From positions 1 through 64,000 of the forward strand of contig MCFE01000511.1 in NCBI GenBank assembly GCA_002104905.1: a DNA stretch of 64,000 bases, written 5' to 3'. Positions 11,430 through 23,251 of the stretch are shown piece by piece. Both the position numbers and the translations under genes were made by a program. Numbering within the stretch: the stretch's first letter is position 1; every line of letters starts with the position of its first letter. The stretch comes from Basidiobolus meristosporus CBS 931.73 (lineage: Eukaryota; Basidiobolomycota; Basidiobolomycetes; Basidiobolales; Basidiobolaceae). The notes under the pieces were generated by a model. The model was not told the DNA's origin. It ran no database searches and saw only the letters and a program-made list of their open reading frames with translations.

Positions 11430-13130
11430 ATTGTACCGTGCCAGGGCATACGGCGCAATCTGCAGTTGTAAAGAACAATTGGGTGCAACATTATAGCTAC
11501 CAGAAGGAAGGATTGTTCTTGGACAATTTTGCACTATGCGGGACAATCTTGCACACTATGGCTCAATCTGACACAATGAGGTTGGCACGGATGATTGAGC
11601 CAACTTGTAATGTTTGCATCACGTGCGCAATTGGGTACCGCTATTATGGCAGGTAAAATCCGGTATTTGGATATGTTTCTTTAGTGTAAATGGAAATAAA
11701 TGTGTATCACACTATAAACTACACTGATACTTACCATTTTGGTTATCCTCACTCCAATTGGACGGTATCTCAGTGGTTAATTGGTCCAAAAGTATCCTGA
11801 AGCTGGCAGCCCCAATTGGCTCATTGACTGCTAAAAAAGCTACCTAATTTGCCTTCAAATATCCCATTTTGCTCATTGAGCAAGTAAATCCCTGATCCTA
11901 GTGATTGGACAAGATGTCATAGCCAGCACGCAAGCAATTGTGTAGGTGCAAAACAGATCCAATAGCTGCACTGGTATTACAGATGACATATATATATGCA
12001 GGGTGTTTATTTATAGGGGCTCTGTCTCAAATGTGAAACAACCTTGATATTACTTATATCAAAAATTTGATGGTCACTGATTTGCAATGGCTCAATTTGG
12101 ATTGCAAAAAAAATGGGTTGTCAGGATCATTACAAATGTGAGCAATTCAAAGCAATTGCATTATCTTCTCCTGGGTTTTTTTCTCACAGGGAGTACTACT
12201 GAAGCATTTGGTAGTGACTCACTTTGCACAGCTATACTACTTCCTGGCTGACTATCATCTTGGCTACTTGTGTATTCATAGTCAGTATTTTGCATCCTAG
12301 TTGATGAGTGCGATGCTACAGCTTAGCCGCGCTGAATTGCTCCAACTGAACCAACTGAACCGGCCTGTAGTGCCACACGCTGACGCGTTCTTTTACTTGC
12401 TAAGGGCTCTGGTGGTTGAGGCACTTCATGTTGGTCATCATCAGTCAGTTCACCAGAAGTAACTTGCTGATGGTCAGGCAAAACGGCACGCGCAGGCGCG
12501 CCTTGACACGTTGAGATGGCCCTTGGCTGAGTTTGATGTGATGCTGCAAGTTGACACGACTTGGTCCGCTCCAATGGACTTGTGTCTAAATGAGCTGTTT
12601 GGCGAGTTCTTGTAGTTTTGCTCTGAAGAGCGTGCGTTGACCCAACACAAGTTGACTCAATGCACGTTGACTCAATGCTGGGCGTTCTGGTAAAGGGTGT
12701 TGGCGTACTCTGACTGACGTGTGCTGGCACGCTGTGGTTGCAAGAGATGGTAGGGAATCCAGCAAGGGGTGCTGGCACAATCTGGACAATGTTGCTTGCG
12801 GTCTGTATTCTTCCTCCTGAAGCTCACCATCTGATTCCTCAAGGTATTCACTTACCCTCTGTCTGATACTTTGGAGCTGTTGCCTGGATGAGTCCTGTGT
12901 ATATTGCTCTCGGAAGCCACTTAGCTCTACTAATATATCACATAGTACATTAGTCATTTGAGGCAAAAACTCATTCAAAATTTCTTTGGTTCCCAAAGTT
13001 GAGGCACAAACGGACGCGTCCAGCCTGTACTGTGCAAATTGCGCTCAAAATTGCTCCCGCGCGACTTCTTTGTCAAATCCCCTCACTCTCAGCTCATTCT
13101 TGATTTCAATACTTGTCTTGTTATATATTT
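11430..13130 (-). mobile_element. Repeat family X, copy 2 (unrecognised, gag-like)
   Basis: Inverted partner of 4450-5595. Reading leftwards from 13130 it encodes NELRVRGFDKEVAREQF, a stop, AQFAQYRLDASVCASTLGT, then KEILNEFLPQMTNVLCDILVELSG (12,996 on) with QQLQSIRQRVSEYLEE, which looks like an amphipathic coiled coil. After a frameshift near 12,770 comes a Ser/Thr/Pro-rich tail ending at about 12,323 (SKRTRQRVALQAG). About 0.9 kb of non-coding sequence follows, whose last 0.3 kb matches copy 1. The element is cut at 13130 by a gypsy LTR piece. No catalytic domain was recognised; it could be a gag-only, non-autonomous element or the accessory part of an unknown one. Confidence 0.65.
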
Positions 13131-13132
13131 TT

Positions 13133-13560
13133 AGCTCATAGTGATGTCATCAAGAATTCCACTGATACCTAGAATCTTCTAGAACCTTGTCATTAGTAAT
13201 CACTTGGCAATCAGGAAAAGTATTTAAGGGAAAGCAATCTCTCATCAATAAGTCATCCCTTCTATCAGTAACACTTCTACCTTATTGATTAGCAGTTGAT
13301 CACTGCACCTGCCTTCAACAGTACATCTCAGACCTGCCATCAAGGAGCTTTTCAGGGTAGTGCACAAGACACACAGAGGCCTTTGGAGACACTTGGAGCA
13401 CCTAGGAAGCTAGAGAAGCAGGAGCTTTTACCATAGTGACATATTGACAAAGACACCAGCAGTTTAGACACAGAGGTTATTGCACCCATCAGACACCTCA
13501 CACACCTTGAGTTGTGTAGCTTCTCCCAGGAGTACCTCTACACCACCACACCGCACCAAA
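13133..13560 (+). repeat. Chromovirus LTR (family Y) internal piece
   Basis: Highly similar to 58782-59215 in inverted orientation, which is an interior part of the 1.5-kb LTR described at 58375-59879. It has neither LTR terminus and joins a gypsy pol fragment at about 13562, so it is a rearranged piece and not an insertion end. Confidence 0.8.
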
Positions 13561-13564
13561 GGAT

Positions 13565-13869
13565 ATTAATGCAGTGTTGGGATTTCTAGGATTGGCCGGC
13601 TACTATTGCCGCTTTGTCAAAAACTTTGCAACAATAGCTGCCCCCCTATACAAGTTAACGCAAAAAGGCCAGTGTTTTGTACGGTTGGAGCCTCAAAAGA
13701 GAGCATTCAATCAGCTGAAACATTCCCTGACATCACTGCCAGTGTTACATTTTCCCAATTGGGATGCAGGATTTTTTATTAACTGTGATGCAAGTCTCAC
13801 TGGTATAGGCACCGTACTGGGACAATACCACCAACCCGGCAAATTCCACCCAATTGGTTATGATTTATT
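13565..13869 (+). pseudogene. Ty3/gypsy RT thumb / RNase H start fragment
   Basis: Encodes VLGFLGLAGYYCRFVKNFAT, LYKLTQKGQCF and INCDASLTGIGTVLGQYHQ followed by HPIGY: the RT thumb and first RNase H strand of a gypsy element different from the copy at 1-2110. RNase H is cut after HPIGY by the family-Y piece that follows. Confidence 0.88.
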
Positions 13870-14325
13870 GTTAAGGGATAGCCTCCCTTATATACTTTTC
13901 TCACTGGCTAAGTGATTTCTAATCATGGTATTCCAGAAGGTTCCGGATATCAATAGAAATCTTAATGACATCAGAAATACCTAAGAATGTTCCAAGTAGG
14001 TGCTGGAAGGTTCTAAGAGGCACAGCACATCCAACCAATCAGGAGTCAGTATTCTGAAACCTGTGTAACATAGGAATACCATATATGGTAGGGATGGTGA
14101 CATGGGTTGATCATGTGTCATGGGTACTGGTGCGGGTACTTGCCTAATATAGAAGTACTTATAGCTAGTAATCCTACATAAAGTGAGGGGTAACTTATGC
14201 AATAAGGTAAGCAGGTGTGATAGTCAACCGGCTTGTGGGATAGTACTGATCAGGTAAGACAAATGGGATAAAACTAAAATAAGTGTAGTAGAGATATAGT
14301 GAAGTAGAAAATATGGGAATGATTA
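13870..14325 (-). repeat. Family-Y LTR piece, opposite orientation
   Basis: Similar in direct orientation to 59095-59450, so it is inverted with respect to 13133-13560; the two share the part around 13140-13230 and 13880-13970. It replaces the rest of RNase H and the integrase zinc-binding part of the gypsy copy around it. Contains the block ACCATATATGGTAGGGATGG. Confidence 0.75.
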
Positions 14326-14328
14326 CAT

Positions 14329-15240
14329 TTGTCAGTAGGTGTCACTGTCACCCCACTACACCGGAGTCAGAAGATAGGGACAACCGCACCAATACCACTT
14401 GACCTACACCTCCATTGGGTAGGGATTGACTTTGTTGGCCCCTTTAGGAAAACAAAGAAAGGAAAACAATACATAGTAATTGCTACCAATTATTTCTCAA
14501 AGTGGGTAGAAGCCCAAGCTGTCTGAAATAAAGACCAGAAGACAACCACCCAATTCATTCTAGAACACCTCATCTGCTGGCACAGATATCCTCAGATACT
14601 CCTGTCCAACAATGGTGGCTCCTTTCTGAACAACACCATGGCCCATTTGTGTGAAATGATGGGTGTGAAACAGGTCTTCACAACCGCATATCACCCCCAG
14701 ACCAATGGATTAACCAAGAGGATGAACCAGATGTGTTGCCACATACTAGAGAAGCTCCACTGGGAACATCCCCAATCATGGGCCAAGCTACTCCCACTGA
14801 CACTCCTAGCAATGCGTATGATACCAAATAAAACAGCAGGTTTCTCCCTGTACAAAGTTCTGTATGGACAAAGGCCCAAGTGGCGTGAAGAAGCTGGTTT
14901 GACAATGGAAGGTGTCCCCTTGACAACACATAACAACTATGTAGAAAGGTTGATACACCATATTGCCCACCTATACCTAAAAGTATTCAAAAATGTTGAC
15001 AAGCACCTTCCCCCTCCACCCAAAAAGGAGAAACTAACAAGACAAAAGTAAAAACCAGGCAATAAAGTGTGGTACAATCAAACTGTTGCAGGCCTCAAGT
15101 TTTGCCCACAATTTACACCCCAATGGATTGGCCCTTGCACCGTTATTAGTTTGGACCATGGACCAAAGTACACCATCACCCTGAGCAATAAGACAATCAG
15201 CAACGTAGCACCAGCCCATCTGAAACCAAAGTGTGATTAA
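14329..15240 (+). pseudogene. Ty3/gypsy integrase fragment
   Basis: Integrase core and C-terminus: VGIDFVGPFRKTKKGKQYIV (first catalytic Asp), LSNNGGSFLNN and YHPQTNGLTKRMNQ. In active relatives the second motif is LSDNGG and the third ends in ERMN, so the second Asp is Asn and the catalytic Glu is Lys here. A GPY/F-type stretch (FTPQWIGPCTVISLDHGP, ending APAHLKPK) closes the domain at 15,238. No chromodomain follows. In-frame stops at about 14524 and 15049. Confidence 0.9.
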
Positions 15241-16925
15241 ACAATTATCAGGAACAAGGATAGAGGAAGACACAGGATACATACAAAGTTTATTAGAGGA
15301 GATTTTAGTCAATAAAGGTACAAATGATATGTGCAAGGAGGTTTGCCCAAAGGGGAGAACAAAAGAATGCATATGGAAAGCAACAAAGGAAACAGTTCAC
15401 CCAATATTGGCAATACCCTCCCACAAGCAAGAACCAAGATGATATCAAAAACAAAACTGACCTGCAAGTGTTGAGAGATATGGTGTGAGTGTTACATGCA
15501 ACAAGAGCCACCTATGAAGAGTTGTTTACTGAGCAGTCACATTGATACAAGACACAATCAGAGAGGGACAAGACAAATTACCTATGCCAATACAAAGCAT
15601 GGAGATACTACCCAAGAAGACCGTGTACCACCTAAGAGGAGGTTCCTTGATCATTAAGGAGAAGGATGCCACACTGATTCCTGTATCCATACTGGACACA
15701 GTCAGACAGAAGACACAAGGAATCAACTGTTGTGCCCTCACAAGACCTGGAGAGCCCCCTTGTTTTGTTGCACACTTGCCATCAATAGATACCATGGTTG
15801 TTGAGGTATACACAGACCTAGTACAAGCAGCAAGAGCACCAGAAGTAGAACTCCCAATTGAAGGACTCCTCCAAGAAATTGCAAACATCTCAAACTGCAT
15901 TTCTAAGAAGGAACCATCTTAGAGAAGATACGCAAACGGATTTAATACACCAGCCAGTTAACCCACGCAATCCACTGAGTTGCTGTGTTACAACTATTAC
16001 AGTGGTTTACTATAGGACAACTCAGGAACCAGTACAAAGTCCAACTCCAAGAAGCCAAAGAAACCACCACAGACTCTGTAGAAACCATGAGGCAAGTATA
16101 AAAGTGCCTCAACTGTGCCACAGTTTCTATGGAAGAACTACAATACATCTTTGAAGAAGCAAAAACTTGTTATTGACAATGGGTGACTGCCAGCCAAGTG
16201 TATGCCCTCTTGAAAGGTCCCCCACCATAATATAGAACACAAAAAGGACAAGCCCCAACAACATTTGCAAGATAAAGAAGCAAGACTTTATTGCGCTATT
16301 GCACCTTTTCTTGTTCTCCAACCCTCCCCAGGAACTTACCCAGAACCCTATGGTTTGTCAACTATTTGGCTCTGTGGAAAATATCCCTTGAGCAATGCAA
16401 GCCGCACCCCACTCTGTCGCCAAATGGTACCAGGTATTTGCCCACAACCCCCTTGCAAGTGACAACCAGCAATGGTACTATGGTGACTCCCCATGCTCCG
16501 TGAACAAAATTAACCCTGGAGAAGTGAGTTAGTCAAAGAACTTCAAGGACAAAGCTCCCTCTTAACCCCCAGGATATGTGAGTACTAAATGCAGTACCCA
16601 CTCTTTGCCCAAGAGTTCCACCCAGAGTCCTACCCAAAGTCCCCCAGTATCCTCTCTATGATTCCCCCATGCACCCTCCCTCCTATCCCTGCCCTTATCT
16701 AGTTAGAACACTTACCATAACAGGAAGGTGTTCACACCCCTATTTTATAACACATTGTCTATTATCTAAGCCCCCCCAAGTGATATATATGTACCCAAGT
16801 GAACCAGGTGAAGGGGATTTGGACAGAATAAACACAAGTCTTTATTACCTTGCTACCTTCTATTGGAAGCTATTTTGAACCAAGTGGTACTGACTTGACC
16901 TACAAGCTCTCCCACTCACCAAGTA
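15241..16925 (+). other. Region after gypsy integrase, possible extra ORF
   Basis: Follows the integrase with no terminus in between, so it is probably the 3' part of the same gypsy element. The longest open stretch, 15542-15922 (126 codons), contains HLRGGSLIIKEKDATLIPVS and LPIEGLLQEIANIS; further short pieces such as NQYKVQLQEAKETTTDS and SMEELQYIFEEAK near 16,030-16,160 look like broken helical protein. No domain was recognised, no membrane segment is evident, and no LTR end was found. 16,560-16,925 is C-rich, then AT-rich, with nothing recognised. Confidence 0.45.
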
Positions 16926-16928
16926 CAG

Positions 16929-18372
16929 TCAGTGATAACCCACAGTATTGATGCCTTCTGAGCACTTGAAACATTGCCTAGCTTGTTTGTCATATGAACA
17001 TCCCTTAGAAACATTATATTTGATTGGAATTGAGTACTTTAGGCCCAAAACAAGCTGATTTTTCACCAATTGGCTCATTTTCTGTTCCCCAATGTGTCCT
17101 AGCCTCCTATGCCACATCTCCCAGTTGGTTTCATCAGTTTCAGCAATGTTTACATACTCAGGTACAATGATCTTGCTTTGTAACATGTATATATTGTGAT
17201 CTCTGATTCCCAAAGCTAACTTTTGTTAATTTTTGTCCATTCTCACTCAATATTGAGCAGCTCATCTTAGTAAAAACAAATTGCAGTCCTTGAGCAGTTG
17301 CATTACTGACTGAGAGTAGGTTCTTAGCTATTCCAGGTACATAGAGTACGTCAGTGAGTCTTGCTGTTGTTGCCCCTGAGCTATTGCTCATATTTAGTTG
17401 TATAGACCCACTTGCAGTAGCTTCCAGAGCAGAGTTATCTCTCAGATAAGCCTTTCTTACAGGAATAGTCTTTAAGTTGCTGAACCACTCCTTTATACCA
17501 CAAATATGCTGTGAGGTTCCAGAGTCAATATACCATTCATTACTTTGGTTACTTGCACTCTCTTGTACAGTCACAAATAACTGTACATCAGTAGTTATAT
17601 GGTTTGCCTGCTCTAGTTTCTGTTTTTTGTCTGCTTGTTTCTTCTTGCATTCTATTGCCCAGTGTCCTGGCTTTTTACAATAGTTGCAGCAACCAGGTTT
17701 TCTTTGGTTTTGTTGCTTTCCCCTCTTTTCTGTGTGCCTTTCTGAGCTGAATAAAGCATTATCTTCAATTTTCTTTGCTTGATCATTGAGTCTGAGGTCT
17801 TCATGGAGAAGTCTTCCTTTGACATAGTCTAAAGTCAAATTGTCTTCTCTGCTCTCAAAAGAGAGTATGAGTGGCTCATACTTGTCTGGTAGGCTGCAAA
17901 GCAGACAGAGTATCTTGTCTTCATTATCTACACCAGCATTAATACTGTTAAGTTCTTCTGCAAGTGTCTCCATTTTGGTAATGAGTTGTAGCATGTCATC
18001 ATCTGGCTTCTTCCTCATGTTGAAGAACTTTAGTTTTCAATAAAGCTTGTTTGATACTGACTTTTCTCTAAAGATCTTCTCTAAGGATTCCTGTGCTGCT
18101 ATGGCAGTATTTGTGGCATGGATTTGTCCAATGAAGAAATCTAGCACATTGATATATATGGCCTTAAACGCCTTTCTCTCCTTCTCTTGAAACCTCTCCA
18201 CTTCTTCTGCTGTTCCTTTGGGCTCAACTCCTTTTCCTGTTACTATATTCCAAAGCTTCCTTTCCTCAAGGTAGATCTGCATCTTGATTCTCCAAAGTCT
18301 GTAGTTCTGTCCATCAAACCTCTACTTTACAGGGAAGATGTTTGTGTTGCTCTGTTTGCTGGTAGAAGCCAT
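16929..18372 (-). pseudogene. Copia-B gag-protease, broken
   Basis: Reading leftwards: Gag start (MASTSKQ near 18372, a stop, then FDGQNYRLWRIKMQIYLEE), a gag body with LCSLPDKYEPLILSFES, zinc knuckle CNYCKKPGHWAIEC near 17,680, protease WYIDSGTSQHI near 17,530, LTDVLYVPGIAKNLLSVS, and the pre-integrase box WHRRLGHIGEQKM near 17,100. Frameshifts near 18,030 and 17,215 and the stop near 18,330 break it; everything beyond pre-integrase is missing. Confidence 0.92.
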
Positions 18373-18395
18373 CTTTAGAATAGATTAAGGCAATT

Positions 18396-18408
18396 GGGGC
18401 TCATAACC
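18396..18408 (-). promoter_or_regulatory. Copia-B primer-binding site, half-tRNA type
   Basis: On the minus strand GGTTATGAGCCCC lies directly after the LTR end, the same anticodon-arm complement of initiator tRNA-Met as in family A. Confidence 0.8.
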
Positions 18409-18777
18409 TGTTGCAATCTAAGAAGTGATTTGGATATAAGGAACTTATCAAGAAATAGTGATAATAGTTGAACTGTTGTTTTTTAGTAAAGAAGCTCCAT
18501 ATTTATACATTTGTAGAAGTAATACTGCTGTAACACTAAGTAAGGAGGGTTTCTCAATATTCAGGAGCATTCTGTAACAGTTTCAGGGTTAGTACATAAT
18601 GGTTAGTATTAGTGCTAATTTGATCCTGTCTATAGGGGAATAATCATAATATCATAGATCTGGAGAAAGTGGCAAAGTTATAGCTGTAAATTAGTCCCAC
18701 AGTGACCAAGACTAGTTCAGAATTGCTAAGTAAATTTTTAGCTGCAGAATGATACCAAATAGTCCAATATTTCAACA
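18409..18777 (-). repeat. 5' LTR of copia-B
   Basis: 369 bp; on the minus strand it starts TGTTGAAATATTGG and ends GATTGCAACA, with TG...CA termini. Only one copy is in the window. A TATAAATATGG-like block (plus strand 18,508-18,520) may be its promoter. Confidence 0.85.
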
Positions 18778-18915
18778 ATTACTGGAACTTTTCCCTCTGC
18801 TTAAAAGTTGGATGGATCTAACTACCAAGTGTGGAAGGTGAAGATGAAGATGAAGATGCTGCTGTAACAAAGGGGCCATTAAGACACTGTCATGGGAGAA
18901 GAACGCCCTCCTAAT
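18778..18915 (+). mobile_element. Older copia-A gag copy, left part
   Basis: Degenerate gag start (ATTACTGGAACTTTTCCCTC through KLDGSNYQVWKVKMK-like codons to GAACGCCCTCCTAAT). It continues at 23602 after the younger element 2, which is inserted into it. Confidence 0.88.
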
Positions 18916-19264
18916 TGTTGTAAAAATTTGTATTTCCACCTAAATATTCACCTAACTTAGTCACTTAGATCATCACCTTCAAATCCTAGAGAATACTGAC
19001 CAAATTCCTTGTCGGGATTTACTTAGAATATTTTCACCAAAATACCAGGTACCCAGAACATGAAAATTCTCAAAGTTGTCCAAACAGCCCCAAACTTTGC
19101 ACACATGTTCTTGGGACCTTCCTTAACCTATTCTACGTGTTTGTAATGCCAAGACCAGGTAAAAGTATAAATACCACTTTTACATTCAATAAATCATCAA
19201 GTGAAAAACACATAATCTACTTGTTCTCCAAATCACTTCCAATATCTCCAAGACTCTTACAACA
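18916..19264 (+). repeat. 5' LTR of copia element 2
   Basis: 349 bp, TGTTGTAA to TTACAACA. TATA-like GTATAAATAC near 19167 and AATAAA near 19190 mark the likely promoter and poly(A) signal. Confidence 0.96.
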
Positions 19265-19277
19265 GGTTAAGAGCCCC
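19265..19277 (+). promoter_or_regulatory. Primer-binding site of copia element 2
   Basis: GGTTAAGAGCCCC: the half-tRNA primer site with one change (T to A) that removes the ATG seen in the other copies. Confidence 0.75.
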
Positions 19278-19295
19278 AAGCTGTCACTCTCTGCA

Positions 19296-22200
19296 ATGTC
19301 TACTACTGCTATTACTGGAATTTTTCCCTCTGCTGAAAAGTTGGATGGATCTAACTACCAAGTGTGGAAGGTGAAGATGAAGATGCTGCTGCAAGAAAGA
19401 GGCCTTTGGGATATTGTCATGGGAGAAGAATGCCCTCCTAAAAACGTGGGAGAGGAAGCCTTAAAGTACCAGAAGAAAGAACAAAGTGCCTTTAACTGCA
19501 TTTGCCTTAATGTCAAGGACAAATTGCTAATTCGATGCTCAAGAGCAAAAACTGCAAAGAATGCCTGGAAGGCATTAGAAGACGCCTACCAGTCATGTTC
19601 AGCTGCCAAGAAAATGTATCTGAGAAGAAAATTCTTTACTACAAAGATGCTGCCAGGAGAAGAAATGAAAAATCTAATTAACAGAATTACCCTGCTGGTA
19701 GATGAGATGGAATCTGTGGGCGTACCTACTACTGATGAGGATGTGATAGTTACCATCCTGAATAGCCTGACAGACAAGTTTCAGGGCCTTGTATCAGCCC
19801 TAGAGTCCAGAACTGAAGATTTGACCTTAAATTACGTATATGGAAGGCTCCTGGATGAAGAATTAAGAAAATCAAGCGCCAATAAGAAGGAAGAAGAAAA
19901 TGCTTTAATAAGCAATGATAACCAACAAAGGAGGTACCCAAGACCCTACAAAGGCAACAGCAACCTATTTTGCAACTACTGCAAAAGGAAAGGACACACA
20001 TCAAACTGGTGTTTCAAAAAGAGAGATTATCAGCAAAAGAAGCCTGAATATGGAAATGCTGCAACAACTAAAGATAGACTACTCATATCTGCACTAAATA
20101 TGACCACAAACAAGGATTCTCAGATGTGGTATATTGACTCTGGAGCTTCTCAACACTTTACACACCAAAAAGAACTTTTTACCCAATATCAAGAAATTCC
20201 AATTAAGAAGGTTTTCATGGGTGACAATAGAACACTTGATGCAGAGGGAGAAGGAACTATCCAAGTAAACCTTAGAAGCAGTGAAGGAAGCCATATACTG
20301 ATCTTTAAAGAAGTACTCTATGTACCGGAAATAGCCAAGAACCTACTCTCTGTAAGCAAGGCCACAGCAGAAGGACTCAGTTTCAGTTTTGACAATTCTG
20401 GATGCAGGATCACTGATCAAAATGGTGCTCATATTGCTTTGGGCATCAGAGATCAGAATCTATACAAGTTGACTTATATTCCATCATATCTGGAAGCTAA
20501 TATAAGTAACTTAAATGAAGAAACACCAATGCTTTGGCACAGGAGATTTGGGCACATCAATTTTGATTATTTGCGCAAAATGATCAAAGATCAGCTAATT
20601 TCGGGAGTGAAAATTGATCCCCCAGCTAATTTGGAGCACTGTGAAGCCTGCATATATGGGAAAACAAGCCAGACAACCGTTCAAGAGCTCTGGGTTAATC
20701 AAAACTAAGAAAAAATTAGATCTAATTCACTCAGATCTGTGTGGACCTATGCAAAATTTATCCTTAGGCAGGATGAAGTATTTAATCACTTTTATTGATG
20801 ATTATACAAGATACACATGGGTCTACTTCATGGAGAGAAAGGAAGAAGCTCTGTCTAAGTTCAGGGAGTTTAAAGCCATGGTGGAGAGAGAAACTGGTGA
20901 AAAAATCAAGAAAATACGCTCTGACAATGGTGGAGAATATACCTCAAAACTCTTCATCCACTTCTGCAAAATTCATGGGATAAAGCAAGAGACTACTGTA
21001 CCATACTCCCCACAGCAAAATGGAGTAGCAGAACGAGCTAACAGATCAATAATTGATATGGCAAGATCTATGATCCATGATCAAAAATTATCCTATGATT
21101 TTTGGGCAGAATCAGTTGCCACTGCTGTATACCTTAAAAATAGGAGTTATAACCAAATACTTTGTGATTCTACTCCATTTGAAGCATGGTATGGATACAG
21201 ACCAAGTGCAGAACATCTAAGAATATTTGGGTGCACAGCATATGCCAAAAAACTGGCCGGAAATCAGTCAAAATTTGAGCCAAAAAGTGTAAAATGCATA
21301 TTTTTAGGCTACTGCAATGAGAGTAAGGCATACAGACTCTACAATACCAAAGCAAAGAAGCTTATCAAGTCCAGGGATGTGTTGTTTGATGAAAATTCAA
21401 AATTTTCACAAAAAATGACATCAGATGATGACGAAAATTTGATCTCAAGTCCACCAATTGTCAGGATTGAATCAGAGCAAAACAATGATAATTTTTTCAC
21501 TCTAGAGGACTCTACAACCATGGTTCAGCCAGAATCAGTGCCCAGGAATATCCCAGAAGTGATCATTCCAGTATCAAATGCCCAGAGATCAAATTGGACA
21601 AGAAATAACCCAAATTATTATATTAATGAGGGTACAAACTTAGCCTATGCCTATTCAGTCCATATTGATGAACCCCAGACTGTAAAAGAGGCCCTAAATA
21701 GCCCTCAGACAAAGGTTTGGAGATCTGCAATGACTGAGGAATATCAGGCCCTGATGGAAAATCAAACTTGGGACTTAGTCAAATTACCAATCAACCAAAA
21801 ATCAATTGGATGCAGATGGGTCTTCAAGACAAAGTACAAGGCTGATGGTACAATTGAAAGACACAAAGCAAGACTTGTAGCCAAAGGATACTCTCAAATA
21901 AAAGGACTTGACTATACTGAGACCTTTGCACCGGTAGCCAAGTTTAATTCCATCAGATTAATATTGGCTATTGCAGCCAAATATAAGTATTTTATTCATC
22001 AAATGGATGTAAAAACTGCATTTTTGAATGGAGAACTTGATGAGGATGTGTATATGGACCAGCCTGATAGGTTTGCTGACCAAGACAACCCCCATTTGGT
22101 CTGCAAGCTTAAAAGTCACTATATGGTCTCAAACAATCACCAAGAGCCTGGAATTGCAAGATAGATTCTTATTTGGAATCTTTGAGTTTCAAAAGGAGTA

Positions 22201-23240
22201 ATGCTGACTATAGTATATACTATAAGCCAGATAGAGCAAATCCAGTTCTATTAGCTCTATATGTGGATGATCTTATTATAGCCACCAATAACCTAGAAAC
22301 ATTGGAAGAGACTAAATCCAGCCTAACTAAGGAGTTCAAGATGTCCGATCTAGGAGAACTCAGTTACTACTTAGGGATTAAGTTCTCCATAGACAGAAGT
22401 ATCCAGACTATTACCCTAAGCCAATCCAAGTATATTCAAGATATACTAAAGAAGTACAAAATGGAAGACTGTAAACCGGCAGCTACCCCAATGGAGACAA
22501 ACCTTAACTTGGTCAAAACTCAACCAAATCAAGAGAGCTTGGTGCCATCTGAAAGCCCTGACTTTCCTTATCAATCTATGGTCGGCAGTCTGATTTATAT
22601 CATGCTTGGAACACGTCCAGATATCTCATATTCAGTGGGAGTTGTCAGCCAACATAATCAGAATTATGGATCTGATCATATTGCGGCAGTTAAGCGGATT
22701 TTTAGATACCTAAAAGGAACTGCTGATATCTGCTTAAGATACACTTATAAGGATTCAGAACAGGATCTTGTAAGATACTCTGATGCTGATTGGGGACGAA
22801 ATTTAGAAGACAGAAGATCCACCCCAGGATACACCTTTCTTTACTGTAAAGGAGCCATTTCATGGAATTCAAGAAAGCAATCAACCGTAGCACTTTCAAC
22901 TACAGAGGCAGAGTATATGACAGCCTGTGAAGCTACAAAAGAAGCAATATGGTTAAGAAAGCTCTTTGCAGATTTAGGCCTATGTCAAAAAACGCCTATT
23001 ACTTTATTTCAAGATAATCAAGGATGTATACAACTAGGTAGAAATCCAACTTTTCATGCTAGAGCCAAGCACATAGATATTAGACATCATTTCATACGTG
23101 AAGCTATAGAGAATAACTTAGTTAGCTTAGTTTACTGTCCTACAGATGAAATGATTGCAGACATATTTACCAAACCATTAGCTAGAGACAAGTTTGAATA
23201 TCTTAGGTCAAAATTAGGACTAGTCAGTATGAACATTTAG
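19296..23240 (+). pseudogene. Copia element 2 gag-pol, two one-base indels
   Basis: Start at the ATG giving MSTTAITG; an upstream in-frame ATG lies in the LTR and is not likely used. Gag to about 19,950, zinc knuckle CNYCKRKGHTSNWC near 19,970, protease WYIDSGASQH near 20,128, pre-integrase LWHRRFGHINF near 20,535, integrase with HSDLCGP, RSDNGGEY and NGVAERAN (D, D, E all present), RT with QMDVKTAF and the intact YVDD box near 22,260, RNase H with YSDADW, TTEAEYM and QDNQGC. An extra A in the A run near 20,660 and a missing A near 22,112 shift the frame; otherwise it is open to the stop at 23238. Confidence 0.95.
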
Positions 23241-23251
23241 CTGAGTGGGAG

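Larger units (their letters stand above)
16929..18777 (-). mobile_element. Ty1/copia family B, truncated 5' half
   Basis: Inverted element with a 369-bp 5' LTR (18777-18409), primer-binding site and gag-protease-pre-integrase coding region, cut at about 16929 before the integrase. Its LTR and protein differ clearly from family A. Its LTR edge at 18777 adjoins a family-A gag fragment, so it was probably inserted into or recombined with that copy. Confidence 0.9.

Noticed and set aside
15542..15922. Envelope-like gene after the gypsy integrase
   Set aside because: No signal peptide, membrane anchor or known fusion-protein motif visible; too fragmentary for a claim.
19137..19295. Copia gag starting at an ATG inside the LTR (MFVMPRPGKS)
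   Set aside because: This would need transcription start upstream of the TATA-like block within the LTR; the ATG after the primer site fits the family better.
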